Assembly (NCBI GenBank): GCA_949296825.1
Contig: CASFQZ010000080.1
Coordinates: forward strand, 1-48,965
DNA: 48,965 nucleotides
Reading direction: 5' to 3'
Source: an uncultured Eubacteriales bacterium
GTDB lineage: Bacteria; Bacillota; Clostridia; Oscillospirales; Acutalibacteraceae
Positions 32,504 to 39,600 of this stretch are shown here, in pieces; the stretch's first letter is position 1; every line of letters begins with the position of its first letter. The notes below the pieces were generated by a model. It did no database searches. It worked only from the letters and a program-made list of their open reading frames with translations, and had not been told where the DNA came from. The position numbers and the translations under genes are program-made.

Positions 32504-33304
32504 TCATGCGCGGCGGGCGGGCAGAGCGTCCAGGCTTACGGCGGCGCGCAGGATCTTGCGGGCGTCGGAGGTGGTGATTTTTTCATCATTGTCCACATCG
32601 GCGGCTTTTTGCGCCGTCTCCCCCAACACATCCAGCTTCATCGCCGCGCGGAGGGCAAGCCGGGCGTCGGCGGAGGTGATGCTTCCGTCGCCGTCCACAT
32701 CCCCCGCCCGGATTGCCGGCTTTGGCGCGGTGGGTTCCGGGTCGATGGGTTCCGCTGCGGCGGTGGGGGCGGTCGGCGGGAAGCTCGGCGTCGGCGGCGG
32801 AGGCGGCAGGGGCGGTGCAGTCGGCAGCGGCTCTGTCGGCGGGTCAACCGGCACGGGCGCCGGCGTCGTGCCGGAGGACCCATCGGGCGCCCCGGTGGCC
32901 GGCTCCAACGGTGCAGTCAGCATTTCGGTGGTCGGCTCCTCCGGCGCTGGATTCCAGTCCGTGGGGAGGATCACTTCATTTTTTGTCTGCTTGCAGCGGC
33001 AGCATTCATCAAATTCAATCCCCACCAGCCCGTTCTCCGGAGGCACGAGGATATGGACCCATTGATGCCCCAACGGGGGGATTTCTTCTGTTTGCTCATA
33101 ACCGCAGGCGGAACAGCTGCGCTTTTGCGCGCCGGCCGCCGTGCAGGACGCCGGCGCCGCCATCTGCCATTCGCCAAAGACATGGGCGCCGCCGCTTGCC
33201 GAACAGACGCTGCCGTCGCTCTCTCCGCTGGCAGCAATCGGAAGCAGCGCCAGCAGCAGGGCAAGCAAAACCGCCGCCGCCAGTTGTTTTTTAAACCGGT
33301 TCAT
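32504..33304 (-). CDS. Secreted dockerin protein with Pro/Thr-rich linker
   Basis: 266 residues: signal peptide (1 to about 26, ending AASG), a Cys-rich region with CxxC-like pairs (about 33-110), a Pro/Thr/Ala-rich linker (about 115-197, including a run of six Pro), and a C-terminal type I dockerin with two calcium repeats: GDVDGDGSITSADARLALRA and ADVDNDEKITTSDARKILRA. This is the classic dockerin position at the end of the chain. The Cys-rich part contains SCSACGYEQTEEIPPLGHQW, a short motif repeated in many clostridial surface proteins. No enzyme domain is present. It may be an adaptor or wall-attached ligand protein. Promoter TTGATA-17-TATGAT lies 28 bases upstream. Confidence 0.8.
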   Translation of the reverse strand: MNRFKKQLAAAVLLALLLALLPIAASGESDGSVCSASGGAHVFGEWQMAAPASCTAAGAQKRSCSACGYEQTEEIPPLGHQWVHILVPPENGLVGIEFDECCRCKQTKNEVILPTDWNPAPEEPTTEMLTAPLEPATGAPDGSSGTTPAPVPVDPPTEPLPTAPPLPPPPPTPSFPPTAPTAAAEPIDPEPTAPKPAIRAGDVDGDGSITSADARLALRAAMKLDVLGETAQKAADVDNDEKITTSDARKILRAAVSLDALPARRA

Positions 33305-33331
33305 ATGTTCTCCCTCGATACCATTTTTTCT

Positions 33332-33360
33332 ATCATATCATAGATGGATGCGATTATCAA
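33332..33360 (-). promoter_or_regulatory. Promoter of the C-terminal dockerin gene
   Basis: On the minus strand TTGATA (33360-33355), 17-base spacer, TATGAT (33337-33332). The ATG is at 33304. Confidence 0.75.
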
Positions 33361-33422
33361 GGAAAAAGTGCTTACTCCGACAATATGTGAAAAAATTTGA
33401 CGGTTGTGCGAAAATCCGTCAA

Positions 33423-33453
33423 AAGAAGCCGAAGGCAAAAGCCTTCGGCTGTA
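33423..33453 (-). terminator. Terminator of the acyltransferase-domain gene
   Basis: AGCCGAAGGC pairs with GCCTTCGGCT around an AAAA loop, followed by TTCTTTTG on the minus strand. It starts ten bases after the stop at 33463. Confidence 0.75.
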
Positions 33454-33462
33454 ATGAAAAAC

Positions 33463-34392
33463 TTAATAAACCAGGATTTCCGACGGGTTTTTGAAAATCT
33501 CTTCCAGACGAACCAGGAAGGGCTTGACCTCGCCGAAATCCAGCGCGCGGTGGTCAAAGACGACATTCAGCGGCAGAATATCCGCCGAGGTAATGATCTC
33601 CTTGCCGTTTTCGTCGATACGGACCACGGGACGCTTGACCACGGAGGAAATACCGATGGCGCAGATCTGCGGCGGGATAATCATCAGCAAAGCGACGGCG
33701 CCGTCGATACCGCGGGTGATGGAGCCGATGTTGGAAATGGTGATGGTACCCTGCTTGAGGTCGGTTTTGGTAATCTTCTCGTTATCGGGGATGGCGTCAT
33801 ACGCCTTCTTCGCCGCGCCCTTTAAGGGGGTGATGCGGTGGCGCTTGGTGGTTTTGGAGCCGATCAGGCGCTGGATCACGCGTACGACCTTGCCCTTGCG
33901 CAGCGCTTCAAAGGTATCGTTCATAGACACGGAGATCATCGCTTCGTTCAGATCGGTCTTTTTGATCTTTTCGGCGGTCTGCTGCATATACTCGGTCATA
34001 TTGCCCAGGCTGCGGTTGCCCATATCCTTCATATTGATGGTCATCATGGTCTGATCCGGCAGGATCCAGGGCATGGAAACATCGATATTATCATACTGGA
34101 TGATCTTGCCGCGAACCAGCTTGCGCTCAAAGTGAATGTGCGCGTTCATCTGGGGCGCAGCTTTGATCGCTTCGGTCAGCGCTTTTAGGATGACGGTGTT
34201 CAGGGTGACATGCTTCCCCTCCGGGAGCGAAGCGTCAAACTCCTTGTACTTGCGGATAAACTCCGTCACATCGGGCTCATAAATATAGCTGACGTGCGGA
34301 ATGTTCTGCCAGCTTTCGCTGGTCATGTTCGCAACGATCTTGCGCTGAATACCAAAACGACTGATTTTTCTTACTTGCCCTTCCACAATCAA
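33463..34392 (-). CDS. Stand-alone 2-oxoacid dehydrogenase E2-type acyltransferase domain
   Basis: 309 residues that match only the catalytic core of lipoate acyltransferases (E2). The active-site block is VVFDHRALDFGE near residue 278: the His and Asp of the HxxxD motif are kept, but the Gly that normally follows is Phe. A block ISNIGSITRGIDGAVALLM and IIPPQICAIGISSVVKRPVV match the E2 trimer core. No lipoyl domain or E1/E3-binding domain is present, and no 2-oxoacid dehydrogenase genes are nearby. The product may form a chloramphenicol-acetyltransferase-like trimer acting on an unknown acyl-CoA. The start is a TTG at 34392, six bases after AGGAGG. Confidence 0.8.
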   Translation of the reverse strand: MIVEGQVRKISRFGIQRKIVANMTSESWQNIPHVSYIYEPDVTEFIRKYKEFDASLPEGKHVTLNTVILKALTEAIKAAPQMNAHIHFERKLVRGKIIQYDNIDVSMPWILPDQTMMTINMKDMGNRSLGNMTEYMQQTAEKIKKTDLNEAMISVSMNDTFEALRKGKVVRVIQRLIGSKTTKRHRITPLKGAAKKAYDAIPDNEKITKTDLKQGTITISNIGSITRGIDGAVALLMIIPPQICAIGISSVVKRPVVRIDENGKEIITSADILPLNVVFDHRALDFGEVKPFLVRLEEIFKNPSEILVY

Positions 34393-34415
34393 TGAATACC
34401 TCCTGAAAAAATAAA

Positions 34416-34444
34416 ATAATATAAAAATAGACTTCAGTTAGCAA
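34416..34444 (-). promoter_or_regulatory. Promoter of the acyltransferase-domain gene
   Basis: On the minus strand TTGCTA (34444-34439), 17-base spacer, TATTAT (34421-34416). It gives a leader of only about 17 bases. The stretch 34445-34630 further upstream is AT-rich and shows no gene. Confidence 0.65.
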
Positions 34445-34632
34445 AATACAGAAAAATATACAGAAATAAGGCTGCATTAGTTTTGAATGTATTTTAGCAG
34501 AGATTCATGATAATTGATTCCAAACGGATTGAACATATTATGAACAAGCGCCAATTTTTGCTACAGAATTTTGCTATATTCTATTTTTATATCAAAAATT
34601 AGGCAATTTGCCGAATCTTTTTCGCTTTTTTA

Positions 34633-34700
34633 TTGACAATCGTCAACTAATATTGACGAGATATTTCGGTTTTTTGACCTGTGCTTTGCGGCGGATTGAC
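34633..34700 (+). promoter_or_regulatory. Phased TTGAC direct repeats upstream of the nitroreductase promoter
   Basis: TTGAC occurs on the plus strand at 34633, 34653, 34674 and 34696, at intervals of 20, 21 and 22 bases; the last is the -35 box. An inverted copy (GTCAA, 34642-34646) makes a small palindrome with the first. The pattern suggests an activator or repressor site on one helix face. Confidence 0.4.
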
Positions 34701-34724
34701 AGGACCGCCGCAGAGCGGTATAAT
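34696..34724 (+). promoter_or_regulatory. Perfect-consensus sigma-A promoter before the nitroreductase gene
   Basis: TTGACA (34696-34701), 17-base spacer, TATAAT (34719-34724). Transcription should begin near 34731, 141 bases before the start codon. Confidence 0.88.
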
Positions 34725-34730
34725 AAATTC

Positions 34731-34860
34731 GCTTGGGCGAATGAATCTCCGTTTCGCCGCTGCCCTGTGGCGGGCGCTTCACGTCCGCCCGGCGAGCATG
34801 AAATGATACGGTGCGGTGGCGTTCTCCCCTGCACTTACTTAGAATGATCCCATACAAAGG
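34731..34860 (+). ncRNA. Candidate structured leader or small RNA ahead of the nitroreductase gene
   Basis: A GC-rich 130-base segment between a perfect promoter and the gene. Visible pairings are TTCGC/GCGAA at its start, CGGGCG (34771-34776) with CGCCCG (34786-34791) around a nine-base loop, and GTGC (34811-34814) with GCAC (34831-34834). I do not recognise a known riboswitch class, 6S or SRP RNA. A 79-codon frame here has no ribosome site and no protein-like composition. Confidence 0.35.
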
Positions 34861-34871
34861 AGTTTTTCTTT

Positions 34872-35390
34872 ATGAACGAGGTATTGCAAAACATCCGCGC
34901 GCGCCGGAGCGTCCGCGCCTTTGAAGACAAAGCGATTGCGGAGGACGTATTGGCGCAGATTCTGGACGCCGGGCTCTGGGCGCCCAGCGCGATGAACCGC
35001 CAGCTCTGGCAGCTGACCGCCGTCAGCGGCAAAGAGAAGCTGACCGCCCTGCAAAACGCGCTGAAAAAGGTGTTGGACCGCCCGGACTACGGCTGCTTTT
35101 ACAACGCCGATACGCTGGTGCTGGTTTCCGTGCCGCGGGACTATGAGCACGGCATGGCGGACACCGCCTGCGTGCTGGAAAATATATTCCTGGCGGCGAA
35201 ATCTCTGGGCGTGGGCTCGGTTTGGATCAACCAATTCAAAAACAACTGCGACGACGAGCGTCTGCGCGCGGTGCTTAGCGACTGCGGCGTACCCGCCGGC
35301 CATGTGATCTGGGGCGCGGCGGCGCTGGGCTACGGCAAGCCCCAAAGCGAGACGCGCGAGAACAAGGGTAAAATTGTCCGGGTGCGCTGA
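34872..35390 (+). CDS. Nitroreductase family protein
   Basis: 172-residue FMN enzyme of the NfsB/NOX superfamily. The N terminus has the FMN-phosphate block IRARRSVRAFEDK, then LWAPSAMNRQLWQ, and a central SVWINQF; the end AALGYGKPQ is the usual closing block. The protein is short compared with typical members (about 190-220), as in many clostridial paralogs. Such proteins reduce nitro compounds, quinones or iodotyrosine-like substrates, and the true substrate is unknown. AAAGGAG precedes the ATG. A strong hairpin follows, and azlC begins almost directly after it. Confidence 0.88.
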   Translation: MNEVLQNIRARRSVRAFEDKAIAEDVLAQILDAGLWAPSAMNRQLWQLTAVSGKEKLTALQNALKKVLDRPDYGCFYNADTLVLVSVPRDYEHGMADTACVLENIFLAAKSLGVGSVWINQFKNNCDDERLRAVLSDCGVPAGHVIWGAAALGYGKPQSETRENKGKIVRVR

Positions 35391-35402
35391 GATTTGATTC
35401 GT

Positions 35403-35435
35403 TCGGCACGGTTTTGCGCCGTGCCGATTTTTTAA
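35403..35435 (+). terminator. Terminator between the nitroreductase gene and azlC
   Basis: CGGCACGG pairs with CCGTGCCG around TTTTGCG and is followed by ATTTTTT. The azlC ribosome site (AAGGGGA) begins directly after the T run, so no separate promoter fits between them. Confidence 0.85.
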
Positions 35436-35446
35436 GGGGATTTTCC

Positions 35447-36157
35447 ATGACAAAGCAATCGACCGCCGGCGCCGCTCTGCGCGCCGCCTTCCCGAAAACA
35501 CTGCCGATTCTGGCAGGCTTTCTGTTTTTGGGCTTTTCCTACGGCATCTATATGAACGTGTCGGGGTTTTCGTTTCTCTATCCGCTGTTTATGAGCCTGC
35601 TGGTTTTCGCCGGCTCGGTGGAGTTTGTCGCCGTCAGTATGCTGCTGGGCGCCTTTGACCCGGTGCAGGCGCTGCTGATGACGATTATGATCAACGCCCG
35701 CCATCTGTTTTACGGCATTTCGATGCTGGACAAGTACCGTGGTCTGGGCAAAAAAAAGCCGTACCTGATTTTCGGGCTTTGCGACGAAACCTTTTCCATC
35801 AACTGCACCGCCGACATTCCGGCAGGAATCGACCGGGGATGGTTTTATTTTTTTGTTACGCTGCTCAACCAAATCTATTGGGTCAGCGGCGCGACGCTGG
35901 GCGGGCTGCTCGGCAGCGTGCTTCCGGTCAAAACCGAGGGGCTGGATTTTGTGATGACCGCGCTGTTTGTGGTGATCTTTCTGGACCAGTGGATGAAGGA
36001 AAAGAACCATTTCAGCTCTTTGACCGGTCTTGCGGTGTCGCTGGTCTGCCTGCTGATTTTCAAAGCCGACGGCTTTATGATCCCGGCGATGGCGGGGATT
36101 CTTCTTGCGCTGACGGCGCTGCGCAAGCCACTGGAGAAAGCGGAGGCGAAAGCATGA
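35447..36157 (+). CDS. azlC: AzlC family branched-chain amino acid exporter, large subunit
   Basis: 236-residue membrane protein with about five to six helices. Diagnostic blocks are [12 protein letters not shown] near the start, [13 protein letters not shown], and the conserved [12 protein letters not shown] near residue 84, followed by a loop with CDETFSI. With AzlD it exports branched-chain amino acids or analogues. The start is ATG 35447 after AAGGGGA; an upstream ATG at 35414 lies inside the terminator hairpin. The stop overlaps azlD as ATGA. Expression would need readthrough of the hairpin before it. Confidence 0.92.
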   Translation: MTKQSTAGAALRAAFPKTLPILAGFLFLGFSYGIYMNVSGFSFLYPLFMSLLVFAGSVEFVAVSMLLGAFDPVQALLMTIMINARHLFYGISMLDKYRGLGKKKPYLIFGLCDETFSINCTADIPAGIDRGWFYFFVTLLNQIYWVSGATLGGLLGSVLPVKTEGLDFVMTALFVVIFLDQWMKEKNHFSSLTGLAVSLVCLLIFKADGFMIPAMAGILLALTALRKPLEKAEAKA

Positions 36158-36480
36158 CGACGACACAACAAATCATTACCATCGCCATGGTGATTCTGGG
36201 CACGATGCTCACGCGCTTTCTGCCCTTTCTTCTCTTCCCCGCCGGAAAAAAGACGCCAAAATATATTGAATATCTGGGCAAGGTCCTGCCGGCGGCGGTA
36301 TTCGGGCTGCTGGTCATTTACTGCGTGCGCAATGTCAGCGTGCTGGAGGGCAGCCACGGCATTCCGGAGATTCTTGCCATCGCGCTGACGGCGGGTCTGC
36401 ACTTATGGAAAAAGAATATGTTTTTATCCATCGCCGCCGGTACGCTTTTTTATATGGCACTGTTGCAATTTATCTTCTAA
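36154..36480 (+). CDS. azlD: AzlD family branched-chain amino acid exporter, small subunit
   Basis: 108 residues with about four membrane helices. The N terminus has [13 protein letters not shown], the family signature, followed by [17 protein letters not shown]. It is the usual partner of AzlC and starts inside the azlC stop (ATGA), consistent with a stoichiometric complex. It is hidden within a longer overlapping frame, and the ATGA position sets the start. A small hairpin (GCTGT/ACAGC at 36484-36497, followed by CTTTTCC) lies just downstream. Confidence 0.9.
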   Translation: MTTTQQIITIAMVILGTMLTRFLPFLLFPAGKKTPKYIEYLGKVLPAAVFGLLVIYCVRNVSVLEGSHGIPEILAIALTAGLHLWKKNMFLSIAAGTLFYMALLQFIF

Positions 36481-36546
36481 GCGCTGTATAAACAGCAGAG
36501 CTTTTCCGTATACTATTCATAGAAACTAATATATGGAGAGAAGCAA

Positions 36547-36753
36547 ATGAAGAAGAAAAAGCAGAAAATTGCGGAAAACATCAACGCGCTGGACGCCCTG
36601 GGCAGCAGCGTGGCGTCGGCCAACGAGTGCACCGGCATGATCCCGAACGGAGACGATACGCAGACGGCGCAGGAATTTTACAATGAGATGATCGATTTTC
36701 TGCCCCACGGCGTAATTCCGGACGACAAGTACCGCGACGAGCCGCAAGCATAA
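36547..36753 (+). CDS. Small conserved-looking hypothetical protein, 68 residues
   Basis: A soluble, charged polypeptide with a basic first eight residues (KKKKQK) and an acidic C terminus (PDDKYRDE). No known domain is recognised. Support for it being real is GGAGAG seven bases before the ATG, codon use like that of its neighbours, and a strong terminator-like element directly after the stop. The sequence NECTGMIPNGDDTQTAQEF and DFLPHGVIP read like a folded small protein rather than noise. It is transcribed on the same strand as azlCD, with a possible weak promoter (TATACT near 36510). Function is unknown. Confidence 0.65.
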   Translation: MKKKKQKIAENINALDALGSSVASANECTGMIPNGDDTQTAQEFYNEMIDFLPHGVIPDDKYRDEPQA

Positions 36754-36758
36754 AAAAA

Positions 36759-36820
36759 CCGGCGTTTTTTGACGGAATCCCCCGGGATTTTGCGAAAAAC
36801 GCCTTGTTTTTTTGCGCCGG
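36759..36820 (+). terminator. Terminator with alternative pairing between the small ORF and the PHP gene
   Basis: GGCGTTTTT (36761-36769) pairs with AAAAACGCC (36795-36803), enclosing a second hairpin AATCCC/GGGATT (36776-36789), and T runs follow (36807-36813). A rival pairing joins CCGGCG (36759-36764) to CGCCGG (36815-36820). The two folds cannot coexist. Confidence 0.65.
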
Positions 36821-36863
36821 AAGGACTATGATAAAGCATCAGAAAAAACAAGGAAGCGAGGGT

Positions 36864-37595
36864 ATGGATATTCAAAGGATGAAAGAGGATCTGCGGAAGG
36901 AATACCCCTTCCGGCTGGAGCTGCACGCGCACACCAAGCCCGCCTCCCCCTGCGGCGACATCCCGCCGAAACAGGTGATCGACACCTTTCACCGCGCGGG
37001 CTATGACGGCATTGCCATTACCAATCATTTTTACGCTACGCTGTTTGAAACATATTACAAAGCCGCCGGCAAAAAAGAGGCGCTGGACAAGTACCTTGCC
37101 GATTACCACGAAGCCGCCGAAGAAGGCGAAAAGGTCGGTATGAAGGTATATCTGGGCGCGGAGCTGCGCTGGCCGCATCTGGCGAACAACGATTATCTGC
37201 TGCTCGGGATCGACGAGCAGATGCTCGCCGACGTTTACGACTATATGAACGCCGATCCCCAGACCTTTGTAAGGGACTGCAAAAGCGAAAAAAGCTTCTT
37301 TTTGCAGGCGCATCCCTTCCGCGACGGGCTGACGCGGCTGGACCCTGCCCTACTGGACGGGATGGAAGCTTTTAATATGCACCCCTATCACAACTCCGCC
37401 ATCGCCCTTGCAGAGCAATTCGCCGAGCAGCACCATCTGATCAAAACCATGGGCACCGACTACCACCACGAGGGGCACCACAATCTCTGCGCCACCCGCG
37501 CCAGAACCCTGCCGAAGGATTCCTTTGAGGTGGCGGAGCTGTTGAGAACCGGCGATTTTATCTGCGAAATGACCGGCACGATCTTCCTGCCCTAA
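36864..37595 (+). CDS. PHP-domain metal-dependent hydrolase
   Basis: 243 residues of the PHP (polymerase and histidinol phosphatase) fold. Metal ligands are visible in HAHT (His21, His23), TNHF near residue 54, GAEL, QAHPF and GTDYHHEGH near the end. The family includes phosphoesterases such as histidinol phosphatase and oligo-nucleotide phosphatases; the closest group here appears to be the generic PHP phosphoesterases of Clostridia, with substrate unknown. The start at 36864 follows GGAAGCGAGGGT; an ATG at 36828 has GGAAGG only three bases away. It ends before a strong terminator. Confidence 0.85.
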   Translation: MDIQRMKEDLRKEYPFRLELHAHTKPASPCGDIPPKQVIDTFHRAGYDGIAITNHFYATLFETYYKAAGKKEALDKYLADYHEAAEEGEKVGMKVYLGAELRWPHLANNDYLLLGIDEQMLADVYDYMNADPQTFVRDCKSEKSFFLQAHPFRDGLTRLDPALLDGMEAFNMHPYHNSAIALAEQFAEQHHLIKTMGTDYHHEGHHNLCATRARTLPKDSFEVAELLRTGDFICEMTGTIFLP

Positions 37596-37607
37596 GCATC
37601 AGCGCAA

Positions 37608-37639
37608 AAAACCGAACGCTTTGCCGGCGTTCGGTTTTT
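37608..37639 (+). terminator. Terminator of the PHP gene
   Basis: AACCGAACGC pairs with GCGTTCGGTT around a 7-base loop, followed by five T, 13 bases after the stop. Confidence 0.85.
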
Positions 37640-37699
37640 ATAAATCGATCCCATCTTCACTCGAAAGTGTTTTTTGCCATCCCCGCTTTTCGGAAGAAA

Positions 37700-37782
37700 G
37701 GCAGTTTTACAAAAAAATCCCCCTCTTCGGAGGGCAGGCAGTTTTACAAAAAATCCCCGTCTCCCTTTCGGAGACGGGGATT
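37700..37782 (-). repeat. Tandem terminator-like repeats
   Basis: Two copies of GGCAGTTTTACAAAAAA(A)TCCCC lie at 37700-37722 and 37737-37758 on the plus strand. On the minus strand each is a G-rich hairpin arm followed by GGGGATTTTTT and GTAAAACTGCC. The copy at 37752-37782 is a full 13-bp stem (AATCCCCGTCTCC/GGAGACGGGGATT) and ends the ABC operon. A third decayed copy may lie at 37682-37694. Confidence 0.65.
37752..37782 (-). terminator. Intrinsic terminator of the ABC uptake operon
   Basis: 13-bp perfect stem with a 5-base loop, followed by a run of six T on the minus strand, 16 bases after the ATPase stop at 37798. Confidence 0.88.
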
Positions 37783-37797
37783 GTATTTTTGGAAAAG

Positions 37798-38592
37798 TCA
37801 GGAAAGAAGGGCTCGGTCGTTGGCAAATTCGGAGCCGCTGACCTCCTCAAATTTATGAAGCAGCGTTTCGACGGTCAGCTTCTTTTTTTCCTCGCCAGAA
37901 ATATCAAGAATGATCCGCCCCTCATGCATCATGATCAGGCGGTTGCCGTAATTGATGGCGTCGTTCATATTGTGGGTAACCATCATGGCGGTCAGATGCT
38001 CTTCCTTGATGATCTTATCGCTGAGCGATAGGACCTTGGCGGAGGTTTTGGGGTCCAGCGCCGCCGTATGCTCGTCCAGAAGCAGCAGCTTTGGTTTTTG
38101 CAGCGTCGCCATCAAAAGCGTCAGCGCCTGGCGCTGACCGCCGGACAGAAGACCGACCTTGGAGGTCAGACGGTCCTCAAGCCCCAGCTCCAGCGTCTTT
38201 AAAAGCTCCTTATAGCGGGCTTTTTCCTTGGATGTCACGCCCAGGCGCAGGGTGCGCCGCTTGCCGCGGCGGGCAGCCAGGGCGAGGTTTTCGACGATTT
38301 CCATATTCGCCGCCGTGCCGGTCATCGGGTCCTGAAACACCCTGCCGAAGTATTTGGCGCGCTTGTGCTCCGGCTGATTGGTCACATCGATGCCGTCCAC
38401 GACAATAGAGCCGCTGTCGGCGGAATAAACGCCGGAGACCATATTCAGCAGGGTGGATTTGCCTGCGCCGTTGCCGCCGATGACGGTGACAAAATCACCG
38501 TCGTTCAGCGTCAGGCTGACATCGGTCAGGGCGACCTTTTCGTTGATGGTGCCGGGGTTAAAGGTTTTGCATAAATGTTTGACCTCAAGCAT
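37798..38592 (-). CDS. ABC transporter ATP-binding protein (TrpZ-like, COG1101 type)
   Basis: 264 residues with Walker A GGNGAGKST (39-47), Q loop VFQDPMTGTAANM, signature LSGGQRQALTLLMA and Walker B LLLLDEHTAALDPKT, in which the usual DEP is DEH, typical of this subfamily. The start is ATG 38592 behind GGGGGAG; it overlaps the permease stop by 8 bases. It energises uptake of the ligand captured by the lipoprotein upstream. The system resembles TrpXYZ, proposed for aromatic amino acid uptake in streptococci, but substrates differ across the family. Confidence 0.88.
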   Translation of the reverse strand: MLEVKHLCKTFNPGTINEKVALTDVSLTLNDGDFVTVIGGNGAGKSTLLNMVSGVYSADSGSIVVDGIDVTNQPEHKRAKYFGRVFQDPMTGTAANMEIVENLALAARRGKRRTLRLGVTSKEKARYKELLKTLELGLEDRLTSKVGLLSGGQRQALTLLMATLQKPKLLLLDEHTAALDPKTSAKVLSLSDKIIKEEHLTAMMVTHNMNDAINYGNRLIMMHEGRIILDISGEEKKKLTVETLLHKFEEVSGSEFANDRALLS

Positions 38593-39517
38593 CCGCTGTC
38601 TCCCCCTTTGTCTGTTTTGTCTTTTTGCCGGAGCGCTTGCCCGCAAGCTGTTTTTTCCAATAGGGGACACCGAGGAAGATGGCGACCACCAGCGCGGAGA
38701 AGAGCTTCAAATCGTTGGTATTCAGACCAATCTTCAGCACGATGGCAATAACGATATAGTAAATAATGCCGCCGATGACGCAGGAGAAGAGCCGGAGGGC
38801 AAAATTCTTAAAGATTTTGCCGAAAATCACTTCGCCGATGATCACCGCCGCCAGACCGATGACGATGGCGCCGCGCCCCATATTGACGTCCGCCATGCCG
38901 CTGAACTGCGAGAGCAGACCGCCCGCCAGGGCGACGATGCCGTTGGAGAGCATCAAGCCGAGAATCTTGCGGGAGGAGGTGTTGATGCCGTTGGCGCGCG
39001 ACATGGCTTCGTTGGCGCCGGTGGCGCGGATGGAATGCCCCATCTCCGTGCCGAAGAACCAATAGAGGATCGCAATGATCACAACGATAAAAATAGCGGT
39101 CATCAAAATGGTCTGCGGCAGCAATTCCTCGTTGGAGGAAACAATGAGGTCATATTTTCTGTGGCTGATGGTGGTATTGGCTCTGCCGTCCATGATGCGC
39201 AGATTTACGGAATACAGCGCCAGCTGGGTCAAAATACCTGCCAAAATGGCGGGAATGCCAAAAGCGGTATGCAGAACGCCGGTCACAAGACCCGCCGCGC
39301 AGCCAGCCAGGAAGGCAATGAACAGCGCCAGCCAGATATTCATCCCGCCGGTGGTCAGCACGACCAGCACCGCGCCGCCGGTAGCGATGGAGCCATCGAC
39401 GGTCAGATCGGCAAGATCCAACACCCGGAAGGTGAGGAAGACGCCAATCGCCATGATGCCCCAGATCATGCCCTGCGCAATGGGAGAGGGCAGCGATTGC
39501 AGGAACTCTAAAACCAT
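38585..39517 (-). CDS. ABC transporter permease (TrpY-like, COG4120 type)
   Basis: 310 residues with eight or nine membrane helices and conserved GVFLTFRVLDLADLTVDGS near residue 25, the hallmark of the permease family paired with COG2984 binding proteins. A cytoplasmic EAA-like loop is TGANEAMSRANGI. The end is basic and Lys-rich (about 25 residues). The ATG at 39517 lies 11 bases after AAGGAG; a TTG at 39526 is closer but less likely. The gene is separated from the binding-protein gene by 83 bases containing a stem-loop with a GCGA tetraloop. Confidence 0.88.
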   Translation of the reverse strand: MVLEFLQSLPSPIAQGMIWGIMAIGVFLTFRVLDLADLTVDGSIATGGAVLVVLTTGGMNIWLALFIAFLAGCAAGLVTGVLHTAFGIPAILAGILTQLALYSVNLRIMDGRANTTISHRKYDLIVSSNEELLPQTILMTAIFIVVIIAILYWFFGTEMGHSIRATGANEAMSRANGINTSSRKILGLMLSNGIVALAGGLLSQFSGMADVNMGRGAIVIGLAAVIIGEVIFGKIFKNFALRLFSCVIGGIIYYIVIAIVLKIGLNTNDLKLFSALVVAIFLGVPYWKKQLAGKRSGKKTKQTKGETADA

Positions 39518-39543
39518 GAAATACAAAACTCCTTAACACGCCG

Positions 39544-39577
39544 AAAGAAAGCGATAAGTCGCCTTACCGCTTTCTTT
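39544..39577 (-). other. Stem-loop between the binding-protein and permease genes
   Basis: AAAGAAAGCG (39544-39553) pairs with CGCTTTCTTT (39568-39577), extended by one G-U and TAAG/CTTA pairs to a GNRA-type GCGA loop on the minus strand. No T run follows, so it looks more like an RNA stabiliser than a terminator. Confidence 0.6.
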
Positions 39578-39600
39578 GGGATATTTACCTTTTGCTTCTT

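Noticed and set aside
32609-33343. A 244-codon plus-strand frame opposite the second dockerin gene
   Set aside because: Low-complexity Gly/Arg composition mirrors the Pro/Thr linker of the real gene.
34608-34847. A 79-codon frame in the nitroreductase leader
   Set aside because: It spans the promoter itself, lacks a ribosome site and has no protein-like sequence.
37700-37782. Possible CRISPR-like array
   Set aside because: Only two to three copies, no regular spacers, and the units are terminator hairpins.
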